In this document: in pieces, positions 1 through 27,611 of the stretch
Position numbering within the stretch: position 1 is the first letter of the stretch
Layout: the number at the start of each line of letters is the position of its first letter
NCBI GenBank assembly: GCA_007570785.1
Contig: ML660201.1
Coordinates: 45,932,949-45,996,948 of the forward strand
Source: Antilocapra americana
Lineage: Eukaryota; Chordata; Mammalia; Artiodactyla; Antilocapridae
Direction of reading: 5' to 3'
Length of the DNA stretch: 64,000 bases
Made by a program: the position numbers and the translations under genes
Notes under the pieces: model-generated
What the model was told of the DNA's origin: nothing
The model's input: the letters and a program-made list of their open reading frames with translations, nothing else
Databases searched by the model: none

Positions 1-127
1 GGGGGGGGGGAGGGAGGAGGGAGGGGGGTTCCGGAGGGGAAGCATATGTAAACCCATGGTGATATCATGACAATGTATGGCAAAAACAATAAAAAAAATA
101 AAAAATTAAAAATTAAAACAAAAAGAG
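1..127 (+). repeat. G-rich start plus BovB 3' tail fragment
   Basis: The first ~35 bases are an impure G/A run. From about 40 to 127 the sequence resembles the extreme 3' end of BovB (RTE-clade LINE): a start near an ATATCATGACAATGTATGGC-like stretch followed by an A-rich AAT/AAA tail. It lies in an intron of CACNA2D2. The family call is from remembered consensus only. Confidence 0.5.
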
Positions 128-143
128 TTGGGCAATAAAGAAG

Positions 144-424
144 GCTGCTGCTGCTGCTGCTAAGTCTCTTCAGTCGTATCCGACTTTGTGCGACCCCATA
201 GACAGCGGCCCACCAGGCTCCCCCGTCCCTGGGATTCTCCAGGCAAGAATACTGGAGTGGGTTGCCATTTCCTTCTCCAATGCATGAAAGTGAAAAGTGA
301 AAGTGAAGTCACTCAGTTGTGTCCAACTCTTTGCAACCCTATGGACTTCAGCCTACCAGGCTCCTCCATCCATGGGATTTTCCAGGCAAGAGTACTGGAG
401 TGGAGTGCCATCATCTTCTCCGTA
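144..424 (-). mobile_element. Bov-tA/Bov-A2-type SINE, two tandem units
   Basis: A CTG-repeat head at 146-161 is followed by two related units (about 160-277 and 298-424). Both share the GTCCGACTCTTTGCGACCCC-like, CCAGGCAAGAATACTGGAGT-like and TTGCCATTTCCTTCTCC-like blocks, separated by a GAAAGTGAAAAGTGAAAGTG linker. This is the ruminant tRNA/BovB-derived SINE read on its reverse strand. It is intronic in CACNA2D2. Confidence 0.85.
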
Positions 425-824
425 AAGAAGGCTGAACACCAAAGATTTGAGGCTTTCAAACTGTGGCACTGTGGTGCTGGAGAAGACCCTTGAGACTTGT
501 CTGGACAGCATGGAGATCAACCAGGCATTCCTAAAGGAGATCAACCCTGAATATTCATTGGAAGGATTGATGCTGAAACTGAAGTTCCAATACCTTGGCC
601 ACCTGATGGGAAGAGCCAACTCACTGGAAAAGACCTCGATGCTGGGAAAGATTGAAGGCAGGAGGAGAAGGGGGTGACAGAAGATGAGATGGTTGGATGG
701 CATCATCAACTCAATGGACATGAGTCTGAGCAAGCTCCAGGAGATGGTGAAGGACAGGGAACTCTGGCATGCTGCAGTCCTTGGGGTTGCAGAGTCGGAC
801 ATGGCTGAGCGACTGAACAACAAC
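425..824 (+). mobile_element. BovB LINE reverse-transcriptase 3' fragment
   Basis: Translation in shifting frames gives peptides typical of the C-terminal part of the BovB ORF: KKAEHQR at the left end, then SLEGLMLKLKFQYLGHLM, then [17 protein letters not shown]. Frame changes and stops between these blocks show a dead 5'-truncated copy. It abuts the SINE at 424 with no gap, which suggests either a composite element or insertion of one into the other. No function is expected. Confidence 0.8.
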
Positions 825-851
825 AACCTAGGCTGTGGGCTAACCCTGGAG

Positions 852-989
852 CATTTGTTTTTGTTTTGTTTTTTTGGTCCGTGTGGCAAGCAGAGATCTT
901 GGTTCCCTGACCAAAGATCAAACCTGCAGACCTGTGCCCCCTGCAGTGGGAACTCAGAAGTCTTAACCCCTGGACCACCAGGGAAGCCT
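852..989 (-). mobile_element. CHR-type tRNA-derived SINE
   Basis: The poly-T-rich start followed by GATCTTGGTTCCCTGACCA, then the CTTAACCCCTGGACCACCAG block and a GGGAAGCC end, is the reverse complement of the cetartiodactyl CHR SINE head with its tRNA-like A and B boxes. It lies in a CACNA2D2 intron. Confidence 0.75.
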
Positions 990-1015
990 GCATTTGTATC
1001 TTTAAATCCCAGCTT

Positions 1016-1147
1016 TGGGAATTCCCTGGCAGTCCAGTGCTTAGGGCTCCATGATTCCAATGCAGGGAACATGGGGTCCCTTCCCAGTTGGGGAACTAAG
1101 GTCCAGCATGCCACATAGCAAGGCCAAAATCTTAAACAAAAAATAAA
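1016..1147 (+). mobile_element. CHR-type tRNA-derived SINE
   Basis: It starts GGGAATTCCCTGGCAGTCCA and ends in an A-rich tail (CTTAAACAAAAAATAAAT). This is the forward orientation of the element at 852-989, so the two copies form an inverted pair about 30 bases apart. Confidence 0.75.
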
Positions 1148-1177
1148 TCGCAGATCTAAGGGTTTCTTGAGAGAAGC

Positions 1178-1397
1178 ATGCATGCTAAGTCACTTCAGTC
1201 GTGTCCAACTCTTTGCCACCCTGTGGACTTTAGCCTGCCAGGCTCCTCTGTCTATGGTATTCTCCAGGCAAGAATACTGGGGTGTGTTGCCATGCCCTCC
1301 TCTAGGGGATCTTCCCGACCCAGGGATTGTACCTTTGTCTCCTGCGGCTTCTGCATTACAGGCTGATTCTTTACCGCTGAGCCACCAGGGAAGCCCC
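1178..1397 (-). mobile_element. Bov-tA SINE
   Basis: A full-length reverse-strand copy: GTCGTGTCCAACTCTTTGCC near the left end, CAGGCAAGAATACTGG in the middle, and GAGCCACCAGGGAAGCC (the reversed tRNA-like 5' head) at the right end. It lies in a CACNA2D2 intron. Confidence 0.85.
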
Positions 1398-2068
1398 TTG
1401 AGCCTTTGGAAGACATTCTCTGGTTCTCCTCTGGGGTGTGCATCTTCAGGAGGGGATGATGTCAGGGCTCCACCGGGGGAGAAAGGAGGTGGGAGAAGTT
1501 AGAGGAAGAAATAGCCCCTGGGGGAGCTGTTGGGGGACAGAGGCCTGATAGTAGCAGGCCTGCTATTTTTTTCTGAGTGTCCACCATGCAGGGACAGGTA
1601 CAATGCACATGTGAGGACATGGGCTACACGCCTACACTGAGCACATTTAAGGCTGTTCTGAGTTGAGGGGGAATGGGGCATACTGCTTAAGCCATCCTGA
1701 GTCTCTGCCCAGGTTGAGGGATCTACAGGATGGAGCCCATCCATCTGAGAGAAGCCTTACTCTGTGAGTGTGTATTGGGGGAGGGTCTGGCCACCCCCAC
1801 ACACTAGTCACATGTGCAGCCACAGCGGCTGGGGGAGACCGAGGGTGGGGTAACTTGTTGGGGGAGGTGAAAGCAGGATTCATGGGTGTCCTCCTGTAGG
1901 GGCAGAGGGGTGTGCAGGTATGAGCATGTGTGCCCCTGTGCCCATGGCCACAGTCAGGCTGCTGGGCAGGTAGGTATAGGGGCGAGGAGGTGACACATGT
2001 CACTGGAAACACAGAGGTGAGATGTAGGTATGCCTGGTGTATACCTGCATGCAGTGTGCAAGTGCAAG

Positions 2069-2069
<1 letters not shown>

Positions 2070-2109
<40 letters not shown>

Positions 2110-2122
2110 TGTATGTGTATGT
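2070..2122. repeat. (TG)n microsatellite
   Basis: An uninterrupted GT dinucleotide run of about 35 bases from 2070 decays into GTTTGTGTATGTGTATGTGG. It is intronic and likely length-polymorphic. It yields spurious Cys-Val ORFs on both strands. Confidence 0.95.
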
Positions 2123-2204
2123 GGAAGTGCACGTGCCAGTGTTGGAGCAGGATCGTGGCACAGCCCCTGCCCCTCCAAGAGCCCCCGCCCCCACCCCTGG
2201 CTGC

Positions 2205-2335
2205 TCCTGGCCCCAGTTGATTAATCATGGAGCTGAGTGGCTTCCAGCTTATCAGGTACCTTAATAGCTGAATAATTCCAGCCCCATCATCGGGCCCTTA
2301 ATTGCTTTCTTGTGGCTGCAGCCCGGAGTGCATGC
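2205..2335. promoter_or_regulatory. AT-rich homeodomain-site cluster in an intron (candidate)
   Basis: Between repeat-rich DNA and the first visible exon lies a repeat-free patch with a perfect 10-bp palindrome TGATTAATCA (2218-2227) and further TAAT/TTAATT cores (for example CCTTAATTGC near 2290). It stands out as AT-rich within GC-rich surroundings. An intronic enhancer is possible, but no conservation data were available here. Confidence 0.25.
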
Positions 2336-2623
2336 TGAGTGGGTGAGCTCCCAAGGGTCCAGCATCAAGCTCCCAGCAGCAGGCTGGACAGGCATTCGGG
2401 CTCAGAGTTCCCTGCCACCTGGGTGGCCCCTCTGCAGGTGCCATGGGCCCCAGCTTCCCTGCCTGATCAGGTGGGGGCCCGGCTGAGGGCAGACTGAGTT
2501 GTTTCTTGGGAGGGGATGAGGACCAGGATGTCTTCGTGAAGAAGCTGGTGCAGCCCCAGCTGAGCCCTGGAAAGTGAGAGAGACCCGAGGAGGCAGAGAA
2601 CTTTCTGAGTGGGAGGCATGTGA

Positions 2624-18723
<16,100 letters not shown>

Positions 18724-20620
18724 GTGTCCTTCCCCCCACCAGGCCTCTCCGCCGTTCCCTGCTCCCCTGCCCCCCACTCCCCGCCTTAGAGCCTTGCCCC
18801 CTCCCTCAGTGAAGGAACTGAGCGCTCCTGGCCCCCAGAATCTGCGCCTTGGGGTGGGGGTGGGGGGTGCCGAAGAAGGACACTGCAGGTCTCTGGCCCC
18901 CAAGCCACGTCTCGCTGCTGAACTGTCAAAGTGTCCCCAGACCCCTCATTCCCACTGGACTCACCCACTCCTGAGGGCTGGGCCAGGGAGGCCACAGTAC
19001 TGGTGCCAAACCAGGCCTCCACTGCCTGCCCTGCCCTGAGGTTCCCTTTGTGTGGGAGACCTAGGCCTTGCCCCACCTGGACTCCTCTAACCTGGCCCTT
19101 CCGCCCCACCCAGGACTAAATCTGGATTCCCTGGGAATAATAGAGGAAATGGTGATGGGCAGTTTGAGGCCTGTGCATCCCAGCTTAAGTCCAGGCAGGA
19201 GAGCCCCCAGTGAGCTCCTGCCTCTCTCAGGCCTACAGCCACCCCTCCCCTCTTCCTCCCCAAGCCCTGCAGGTAGCAGGACAGTGACAGTGACACTGGC
19301 TAACACAACCCCATACACAACCGGAGCCCTGAGGGCAGAAACTGGACTCACGTTAGACATACCCAGGAGGACACACACACAAACATAGACACACACACCA
19401 TTGAGTGGGGTGAGGGTAGGGGCTCACAAAGCCTTACACGGGGCGAGGGGTTGGTGGGAGGGTTGGCGCGTGCAGGCTGCATCTCCTGCTCACCGTCAGC
19501 CTCTAATCTAACCTGTAACCCAGCTGGTCCTCTGTCTCTAAAGCTGAATGTCAAACAGTGCCAAATGCTGGGGCAAAGGGGGAAGATCGCTCTGTCCCAA
19601 CTCTGCTGCCAGTGTCCCCTAAATGACCGTGGCCCTGCCAGGTGCTCATTGAAACCATTTCTCACCAGTGTCAGGTCCCCAGGGGGACCACATGCCACTG
19701 CCCGCACCCCTCAGCAGAGGAACTCTCACCAGACATCGCCCTTTGCCTTAGCGGCAGTGACTTGATCACTCCTAGCTGGATCATCCCACCCCAATCTGGC
19801 CCTTACACACTCAGGCCTATCTCTTTCCCTCTCACACACTCCCTGCCCAAACTGCTCCTCCCTGAACACACTTGCACATATGCACACACATATACACACT
19901 CTGTGCACACACAGAGGCTGGGCCTGGGAACATCTCTTCACACCGTTCATTCTGGTCATTTCCCCCAAAGGCATCCCAGCCTGGGGGCCACTGGGGGACT
20001 GAGGGCAGGGGGATGTGGTCGTGGGGCTCAGATGGACTGGGAGGAGGGGGGAGGGTGATGCATTAATTAATGGCTCCGTTAATTAATGTCACGTTGCTTG
20101 TCGCTTTCTCAGTGTGTGTGTATGTATGGTCCATGCCTGCTGCTGGTGCCAGGGTGGGCACCCATGCTGTACACCCAGCCTAGACGCCAGCCATGTCTTG
20201 TGGGGGCGTGTGTGTAACTGTAGTGTAGTCAGGTGCTCAATGGAGAATATAAAAATAAAAAAGAATCAAACATATACAGAAAAATTAATATATATTTTAA
20301 GTTTAAAAAACAGAAAAGCAGACAAAACAATCCCCATCAGGTAGTTATCCAACCCCCAGCTGGGTCTGATCCTTCTCATCACCCACCTGACCTGGCTGTC
20401 CTCTCACCTCGGGCTCGGGGGATCTGAGGGGGACTGGGGGGCCATTTCCTTTTATCTGCCCTTTTTTTTGGTTGTTCTATTTTGTACAGACAAGTCGGAA
20501 AAACAACAGCGACAAAAAAGTCAAGAAACTTTGTAAAATACTGTGTGTGTGATTCCTTGTAAAATATTTTCAAATGGTTTATTACAGAAGATCAGTTATT
20601 AAATAATGTTCATATTTTCA
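18724..20620 (+). other. CACNA2D2: CACNA2D2 3' untranslated region
   Basis: About 1.9 kb from the TGA at 18721-18723 to the presumed cleavage site just after ATTAAA at 20598-20603. It holds a G-rich run near 18852-18870, CA-rich stretches (19370-19400, 19865-19915), a perfect TTAATTAATG inverted repeat near 20061-20088 and an A-rich stretch at 20245-20330 with an earlier AATAAA-like hexamer. No ORF of interest. Confidence 0.7.
20598..20603 (+). terminator. CACNA2D2: ATTAAA poly(A) signal, CACNA2D2
   Basis: ATTAAA in a locally AT-rich segment, followed by a TGTTCATATTTTC U-rich element. It is the last good signal before repeat-bearing intergenic DNA. Confidence 0.6.
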
Positions 20621-21269
20621 CTTCAAATGGTTCCCATACACTGTGTCTGCCTGAAGTGAGGATTGGGTGGCTTGAAGATAAGTGACCTTGACCTCAGAGC
20701 CACTTACCACTCAGTTGGGAGCAAAGCCATATAATCCAGGTTTCTGGTGGGTGGAAGGCATGATGCTTCCCAGGTCTCCTAAGTGCCAGATCCTTGACAT
20801 CTTTTGTCTTCTATAATCTTCTCGAAGCCTTCAGGAAAAACTGTCCTTAAAAAAGAAGTTTCCGAGAGGCTCAAGGCCTAAACCATGGAAGAAGATGGAG
20901 ATGAGATGCAAGCTTCTGGCCAATAGGATCAGACCAGGGCCTAGTGAGCAGGTCCTCCATGTGGAATGAAGAGGGAATACCTGGTCCAAGTCCATGACCT
21001 GGAGCTGGAGGGCCACTTTTGCCGTCTGGAGGAGGCCAAGTTCTGCCTGCCCCCCACAAGCATGATGGCTGTTCCTTCCCAGCCCAGGGGAGGCCTGGGT
21101 CTCTCAGTGGCCACTGCGGCTCACACTGGAACACAACTCTGAATCCTCTTCAGCAAGTCCTCTCAGGCGGGCCTCCCTCTGGCAAGCCCTACACCCTTGT
21201 TCATTTTAATCCTGACTCTTAATAGTGAACCCTATTGTGTGATCTTTGTGTTCAAGGGGAAAGACAACC

Positions 21270-21475
21270 ATCAGTGCAGAGGTTTCCCACTGACACTGTA
21301 CACATTCCATACTCTGCACTTACCCAGCGGAGCCTTCACCACAACCTTAAGAGTTGGATACCAGTTTATCTCCATACTTCTGGTGAGCAAATTGAGACTT
21401 AGGAGAAATCCTTTCTCCCAGACGCAAGAAACCACCAAAGGTTTCCGAGATGAGGTGGCCTGTGGCTGAGGAACC
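21270..21475 (+). mobile_element. MIR SINE fragment
   Basis: ACATTCCATACTCTGCACTT, then CTTCACCACAACCTTAAGAG, TTATCTCCATACTTCTGG and GAGCAAATTGAGACTTAGG follow the MIR core order. Diverged. Confidence 0.45.
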
Positions 21476-22199
21476 TCGGATGCTAAATAAATGAAAGAGG
21501 GCATTTGAGGCGTTAGTGAAGACACCTTTGCTCACCCTCCACAAGGGTTGGCCACATAGCAAAGACTAGCAGTCCCTGAGACAGCTCCCACGCTCTGCAA
21601 CAGCCCCAGAGGTCCTAGGTTAAATCTGCCATGTAAATACAAAACATCCAATCTGACTGGGATTTCAGATAATCAACTAATATTTTGTAGTATGTTCCCA
21701 ACATTGCATGGGACATAACTATAAAAATTGGAGTCCCATGTATCCTGAAAAAGTTGTTCATCTGAAATTCAAATCTCATTGGCCTGTGTTTTGATTTGCT
21801 AAATCTGGCAACACAACCCAGGGGCGTGGCATCCAGCGGGAACCCAGACCCCAAAGTTAAGGCATAGCAGCACCTGTGATCTGGAAGGCTATGCACACGT
21901 CAGCGGTTGTACTGCTGGTGGAAAGGAAAGGATTCTGCACTTGAAAAATGTACTTTGTTACATAATTATTTTAATAATATGCACATTTTAAACATTCAGT
22001 TTTGCAGGCTGCCTGAAGCCACCACTGCAGTGAGGCAGAGGTCCAAGGCCAGCCTGACCCAAGTTTGTGGAGAGACCTCTCCATCAGGATCATCTGTTGA
22101 CTGTGGTGAGGAAGAGTCGTTGAGAGAGGTCCAGGCCCTTTTGGGCCTGGAGACCGGAGTTGAAGTATGGGCTCCACCTCACTTGTACACAAGGGCAGC

Positions 22200-22400
22200 C
22201 TGCAACACACTTCTTGAGCACCAAGGGTGGACTGCATTTTACACCCCAGTCCCCTTGGATCCTCACGGTAGGTGCCGTCATGATCTCCATTCAACGGTCC
22301 ATGAAACTGAGTTTCAATAAAGTTCAGGAATTTGGCCAATGCTACACATCCGTCAAATGACAGAGCAAGAATTCCAACCTGGGTCAGGCATATACCAGAC
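22200..22400 (+). mobile_element. MIR SINE fragment
   Basis: TTGGATCCTCACGGTAGGTG, ATGATCTCCATTCAACGGTC, GAAACTGAGTTTC and AATTTGGCCAATGCTACACA match MIR core blocks in order, ending about 100 bases before the TMEM115 CpG-rich promoter. Confidence 0.55.
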
Positions 22401-22499
22401 GATCAAAGTCCCAGGAGTTCGCGCCCGCTAGACCATCCAACATTCTTACTCGCACACCTGCCCACAAGGACACACCCACTCAGATGTACAGGCAGACAT

Positions 22500-23270
22500 G
22501 GAGCCACTCCTCCCGGGAAATTCAGAAAGCGCGTGGCGTGCAGCTCTGCAGCCGCTGGTTCCCGCCGCTCTCCGGAGGTCGTTCGCCCTTCCCCCACGTC
22601 TGGAGAACCAGCGGAAACGGTCCTGAGCACTACAACTCCCAAGCACACCCGCCTCTCCCGGCGCACAGCCTCCTGGGACTTGTTCTACCCAGAGCCCGGA
22701 TCGCCGCAGGTCGCGGTCTGGCCGAGGACTTCATGTCCCAGCATGCCGCGGAGCCGCAAGGCCGACGCTCAGAGGGCTTCCTGCGGCCGCCTGGGGCGCG
22801 CAGGCGCAGCGCCCTGTTTGTCGGCGCCTGAGATGGGAGGAGGTACGGTCGAAACCGAGACCTAGGCCGAGGCGGAGCTGACCAGACTTGACTCCGGCCC
22901 AGAACTAGTCTCTGTGCAGCGCGAACCATAAGAGGCCTCAGAGTGGATGAAGGAGATCGAGCCTGAGATCACCGCCAGCCCGGTCGGCGCTGTGGCCACA
23001 CAGGGCGGGCGGGCAGGCGGTGCCTAAGCTGCTCAGGGCCTTGCCTCAGATCCCCGTCGAGGGGCCTAGGCCCCGGCCCCGCGACCGACCAGGCCCGGCT
23101 CTGCCCTTTGGGACCGGAGGCGACCCGACCGGAAGTAGAAACCTTCACCGGGGCCATAGGCCAGTGACTAGGTCGGGCCCGGGCCTCCCGTCGGGGCCGG
23201 ACTGGGAAGAGGCCCCGGGGAGGCCCCTAGCCCACTAAACCCTTCCCTCAGGCCAACGCCCGCCAGGAAG
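22500..23270 (+). promoter_or_regulatory. TMEM115: TMEM115 CpG-rich promoter and 5' leader
   Basis: CpG density rises sharply from about 22500. Two ZNF143/SBS-like sites are visible: ACTACAACTCCCAAGCACA at 22629 and ACTTCATGTCCCAGCATGC at 22728. NRF1-like GCGCAGGCGC-type sequence lies near 22798-22810. No TATA box is seen, so initiation is likely dispersed. The exact start of transcription cannot be set from sequence. Confidence 0.65.
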
Positions 23271-26200
23271 ATGCAGCGCGCCCTACCGGGCGCCCGCCAA
23301 CACTTGGGGGCCATCCTGTCCAGCGCCAGCGTGGTGGTGAAGGCTCTGTGCGCTGCGGTACTATTTCTGTATCTGCTGTCCTTCGCCGTGGACACGGGCT
23401 GCCTGGCAGTCACCCCAGGCTACCTCTTTCCGCCCAACTTCTGGATCTGGACCCTGGCTACCCATGGGTTGATGGAACAGCATGTGTGGGATGTGGCCAT
23501 CAGCCTGGCCACAGTGGTGGTAGCTGGACGTTTGCTGGAGCCCCTCTGGGGGGCCTTGGAGCTGCTCATCTTCTTCTCAGTGGTGAATGTGTCTGTGGGG
23601 CTGCTGGGGGCCTTTGCTTACCTCCTCACCTACATGGCTTCCTTCAACTTGGTCTACCTTTTCACTGTCCGCATCCACGGTGCCCTGGGCTTCCTAGGTG
23701 GTGTCCTGGTGGCACTCAAGCAAACCATGGGGGACTGTGTGGTCCTGCGAGTGCCCCAGGTGCGTGTCAGTGTGGTGCCCATGCTGCTGTTGGGGCTGCT
23801 GCTGCTGCTGCGGCTGGCCACACTGCTCCAGAGCCCGGCACTGGCCTCCTATGGCTTTGGGCTGATCTCCAGTTGGGTGTATCTTCGCTTCTACCAGCGC
23901 CATAGCCGAGGCCGAGGGGACATGGCCGACCACTTTGCTTTCGCCACCTTCTTCCCCGAGATCCTGCAGCCTGTGGTGGGCCTGCTGGCGAACCTGGTGC
24001 ATGGCCTCCTGGTGAAAGTAAAGATATGCCAGAAGACAGTGAAGCGCTATGATGTGGGTGCCCCATCCTCCATTACCATCAGCCTGCCAGGCACAGACCC
24101 TCAAGATGCAGAGCGGAGAAGGTACTGTGGAATCTTCTGAAACCTTGTTGAGCTAGGAGAATCTTACAGATCAGGTCACATTCCATCTTTTGAGGTGCTT
24201 GCTGTATGTAGGCTGGTAGCTGTATGTAGGCTTACAGTAAGATGTTGGGGGCAGACTCAGAAAGAGAAAATCATTTGTGGCCTTGATCTCAACCCTTTGG
24301 TATCTGGGCTGCATAAGGTGCTTTCCAAAATTAGGGAGTAAAAGTTGCCTTTCTCACCACTCAGGGTGCTTAAGTTTCAAGAAATGCCCTGCTTCCTTTT
24401 AAACTGTTGTGAGGGCTAGTGGAGAGCCAGGTACACATAACCCTGGCCTTGTCTCAGAATCTCGGCATTCTAGACACTGGTCCCGTGGGAGCCAGGAACA
24501 ACCCCCTGGTCCTTTTTCCCCTGTGAGAGAGGGACAGAGAAGGAGACCTGGGATCCTTATGAGGTGGTTGGGGCCACCCCAGTTTCCAAGTGCTGGATTT
24601 CCACCCTCTTCCTGGGCCTTAATTCAGATGTCATGCTTCTTTGCAGCTTATTTATTAACAGGGAAGCCTGAGGTATAACTAGACTTAGACAACCACTGGC
24701 CCACATACACTGACTCTGGCAGCCATGTGTCACCAAACTCAGAGGACAGCCACGTGACCCACCGAGGGAGCCAGCTGACCACACTAGGGAATGGAGACAG
24801 CCTTTTCATTATCTGTAAACCAAGCCATCTGCACCATCAGGAGTCTCAGCTGAATTATTCACTTAATGTACCTTGGCCAGGGCAAGACAGATCTTTTTTT
24901 AATTCATCTCTTTCTCTCTCTCCCAGGTCTGTAGACTCACCAGAGTGGTCACAGCTCTGTTTCCAACATTATTCTTGAGTGGTTTTTGCTGTTGTTGTTT
25001 GGGTTTTTGTTTTTCTTTTTAATCCAATTACTTGAATTGTGAAATCTAGAGCAGGTTCTGTTCCAACTTTGTGCACAGGTTCCAACAGAAACCTTGCCAA
25101 ACGTTTCTGCTTTTGTGCACCCGTGAGAAGAGTTCTTAGCAGGCAACTTTACAAATTCAGCTGGACTTGTCCCTGTGCTTACTCTCCACTGGGGCTTTGG
25201 AGTGTGGGACACACCCCTCTCCTGAAGGGGTTTCCAACTGGAGAAGGCCAGATTACTGTGGTCCAAGGTGGCAGGTGTTAGTACACGTGGAGCTTAATTG
25301 TGGGCCTTACAGTTTGTGTCTCCGTGGCTAATCAATCCTAGAGACTGAGTTATTAGCCTTTAACCTTAACCGGTGGAGGAGATGCAGCCAGAAGGGCTGG
25401 GCCTAGTGGAAACTGACGTGTCCTCAGGAATGTTCAGGTGATCCCAGGCCACAGTGGTGGCCCCTCCTCTAGTGAGAAATCTTGGATTATTAAGGTTGGC
25501 TGGACATTCAAAAAACCTTCACAGCCCTAAAAAACCAGACAGTTGGAGGCATGTTGGGGTGGTGGTGTCAGGAAGTGGGTTCCTGGCATAGCCTTGTGGT
25601 TGTTACCTTGCTTGGGGATAGGGATCACTCTAGCAAGCAGTTTGATCTCTTGCTGATGCCACACTCCCTGCCCCAAAGAGCTAGCAGTAGTGGACATCAG
25701 GGTTTCACATCTTTGACCCTTGTGATGGAGTGATGAGCATGCCTCTACCCTGGCAGGTTTTAAACAGAGTTGACAAGGTGGTCTCCAGAATGGGAGTCTG
25801 GGTAGCAGAAGGAAGACTGTCCTGTCTGTGCCAACTTGCCATGGTGCCAGGCTGAAGGACAGCATGGAAGTGTGTTGGGGCTTTGCATGCCTGTCGTCTT
25901 GTTGCACCTCCTGTCACATTCCCTGGCCTGGTGGAGATTTTGGTTTTCTTCTGGAACATGGAAGACTGTACAGGTCTCCCATGCTGGTGGCAGAGTTGGA
26001 GGCATCAGGGATCCACAGTGACCACTGTGAGAAGTATTACCTGGCAGCATGAGCAGCCCACCTCCTAGTGGGCATGGTCCCAGGTCCTTGTATATACCTT
26101 CTTCTAACGAATTTCCCCACTTTCCTTTAGAGTGGGGTCTCCAGGGATCTGCCCAGTGGAACCAGACCTGGCCTGTACCCTACCTACATGGGCTGTTTTT

Positions 26201-27041
26201 TCTTTCTCTCTTCCCGCTAGGACACTATGTGTTCCTGCTCTAACCCAAGTCTTGGTGGTGTCGGGCATTCTTCTGGGAAGGCCAGTGTTAAGAGTCAGTT
26301 AGGAGTGAGCTAACCCAAGATGGCCCTGCTTTCCCAGGCTGAGAGCCAAGGCAAGGACTTAAGTTCCAAACCTCCCCACAGACCCTTGCCAGGGGGTTCA
26401 CAACACTCCTGGCAAGGAGATGGGGAGAAGTTATGTCTTGAATGTGATGCTGGTGGCCAGCAGAAATTCACACATCCAGGGACTTGCCCTTCCACCATCT
26501 GCCCTGGGTCGCAGTTCTGCCCTGCCTTAGGCACCATCCTCAGAACCATGCCTGGGGCTGGCCTGAGGGCAGCCTGGTAGGCCCCTAGCATTCTCAGCCT
26601 GGAGGTACACAAGCTAAGGAGGGAGTGCTCTACAGCCTTTGGGTCCTCATTCGGATGGCAGAGACAGCCCTAATCCAATCCCTGGGGAGCCCTGGGCCCT
26701 GCAGTGGGGAAGGAGAACACACAGGATTTTGAGAGGCATGTGAGCAGTAAGGCAAGTCAGTTTCCTGGGGGAAAGAATACAGGGCATGAGCCAAGTTCAG
26801 ACCCATAATGACCTGTCATCTTTCCCCTGGCCCCAGGCAACTGGCTCTGAAGGCCCTCAACGAGCGGTTGAAGCGAGTGGAGGACCAGTCCGTCTGGCCC
26901 AGCATGGACGACGATGAAGAGGAGGCTGGGGCCAAGATGGATAGCCCTGTGCCGTCAGACAAGGCCCCCACACTCCCAGGGAAGGGGGCTGTCCCAGAAT
27001 CCAGCCTGATCACCTTTGAGGCAGCTCCCCCAACGTTGTAA
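23271..27041 (+). CDS. TMEM115: TMEM115, Golgi multi-pass membrane protein
   Basis: Two coding exons, 23271-24121 and 26837-27041, join through an AG|G Arg codon to give 351 residues, the length known for mammals. The N-terminal two thirds hold several hydrophobic helices (roughly residues 20-45, 60-80, 95-125, 135-150 and 165-190, the last with a run of eight Leu codons including a CTG repeat). A soluble tail follows with a DDDEEE acidic patch. The family (rhomboid-related fold without protease residues) resides in the Golgi and supports retrograde traffic with the COG complex. The start is the first ATG after the CpG leader and matches the orthologue N-terminus. The 2.7-kb intron holds nothing recognised. 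Exon 1 reads 6 codons past its donor, so intron retention would give a 289-residue form ending RRRYCGIF. Confidence 0.97.
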
Positions 27042-27611
27042 CTCTAGACCACCTTGAGTGTAGCATCTCCTCTCCCAAGCCCCCTTTGACACCCTCTCAG
27101 CTACTCCAGGGCACTGACTGCTCTGAGGAGAGGGAAGAAGGCCTGCTGCGGGTTGCCACAGCCTTCTGCTATTTCTCGCCAACACTACCCAGGACTCTTG
27201 CTACCTGGTTCCACCTCCAGACAACCGCTCTGCCAGGCATGGGACCTCTGAAGCATAGCCAGCCCAGGCCATCTGAGGTAAGACTGCACCTCCGCAGGCA
27301 GCCTCAAGCAAGTGGCTGCACAGACACTGGTGCCATGGCTCCTGGGCCAGACCTCACACCTGACACCGGTTGCTGAGAGCCCTGAGCCAAGGCAAGGATT
27401 TGCCAAAAACATTCTGGGGGTCCAGCCAGTGCAGGAGCCTGCGCAGGGCTGCTGCACATCCCTGCCTGCCCCCAGAAAGACTACGCTCATGTCATGATTT
27501 CTGAGTCCCTCTGCTGTGGCCATGGCTGCTTCCAGGCCAGAGCCGCCACAGCTCCCAGGTATTTTCTACAGGACCACTTGAGTGGGCAGCCAAGCCCTGC
27601 CTCGCAGTATC

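Larger units (their letters stand above)
20621..22499. other. Intergenic DNA between CACNA2D2 and TMEM115
   Basis: No exon of either neighbour is recognisable and no ORF resembles a known protein. Two MIR-like fragments are listed separately. The remainder is unique-looking sequence without a call. Confidence 0.6.

Noticed and set aside
353..1183. 276-residue minus-strand ORF
   Set aside because: It is antisense to BovB and SINE sequence, and its peptides match reversed repeats only.
1954..2264. Cys-Val and Thr-His repeat ORFs
   Set aside because: Artefacts of the (TG)n microsatellite.
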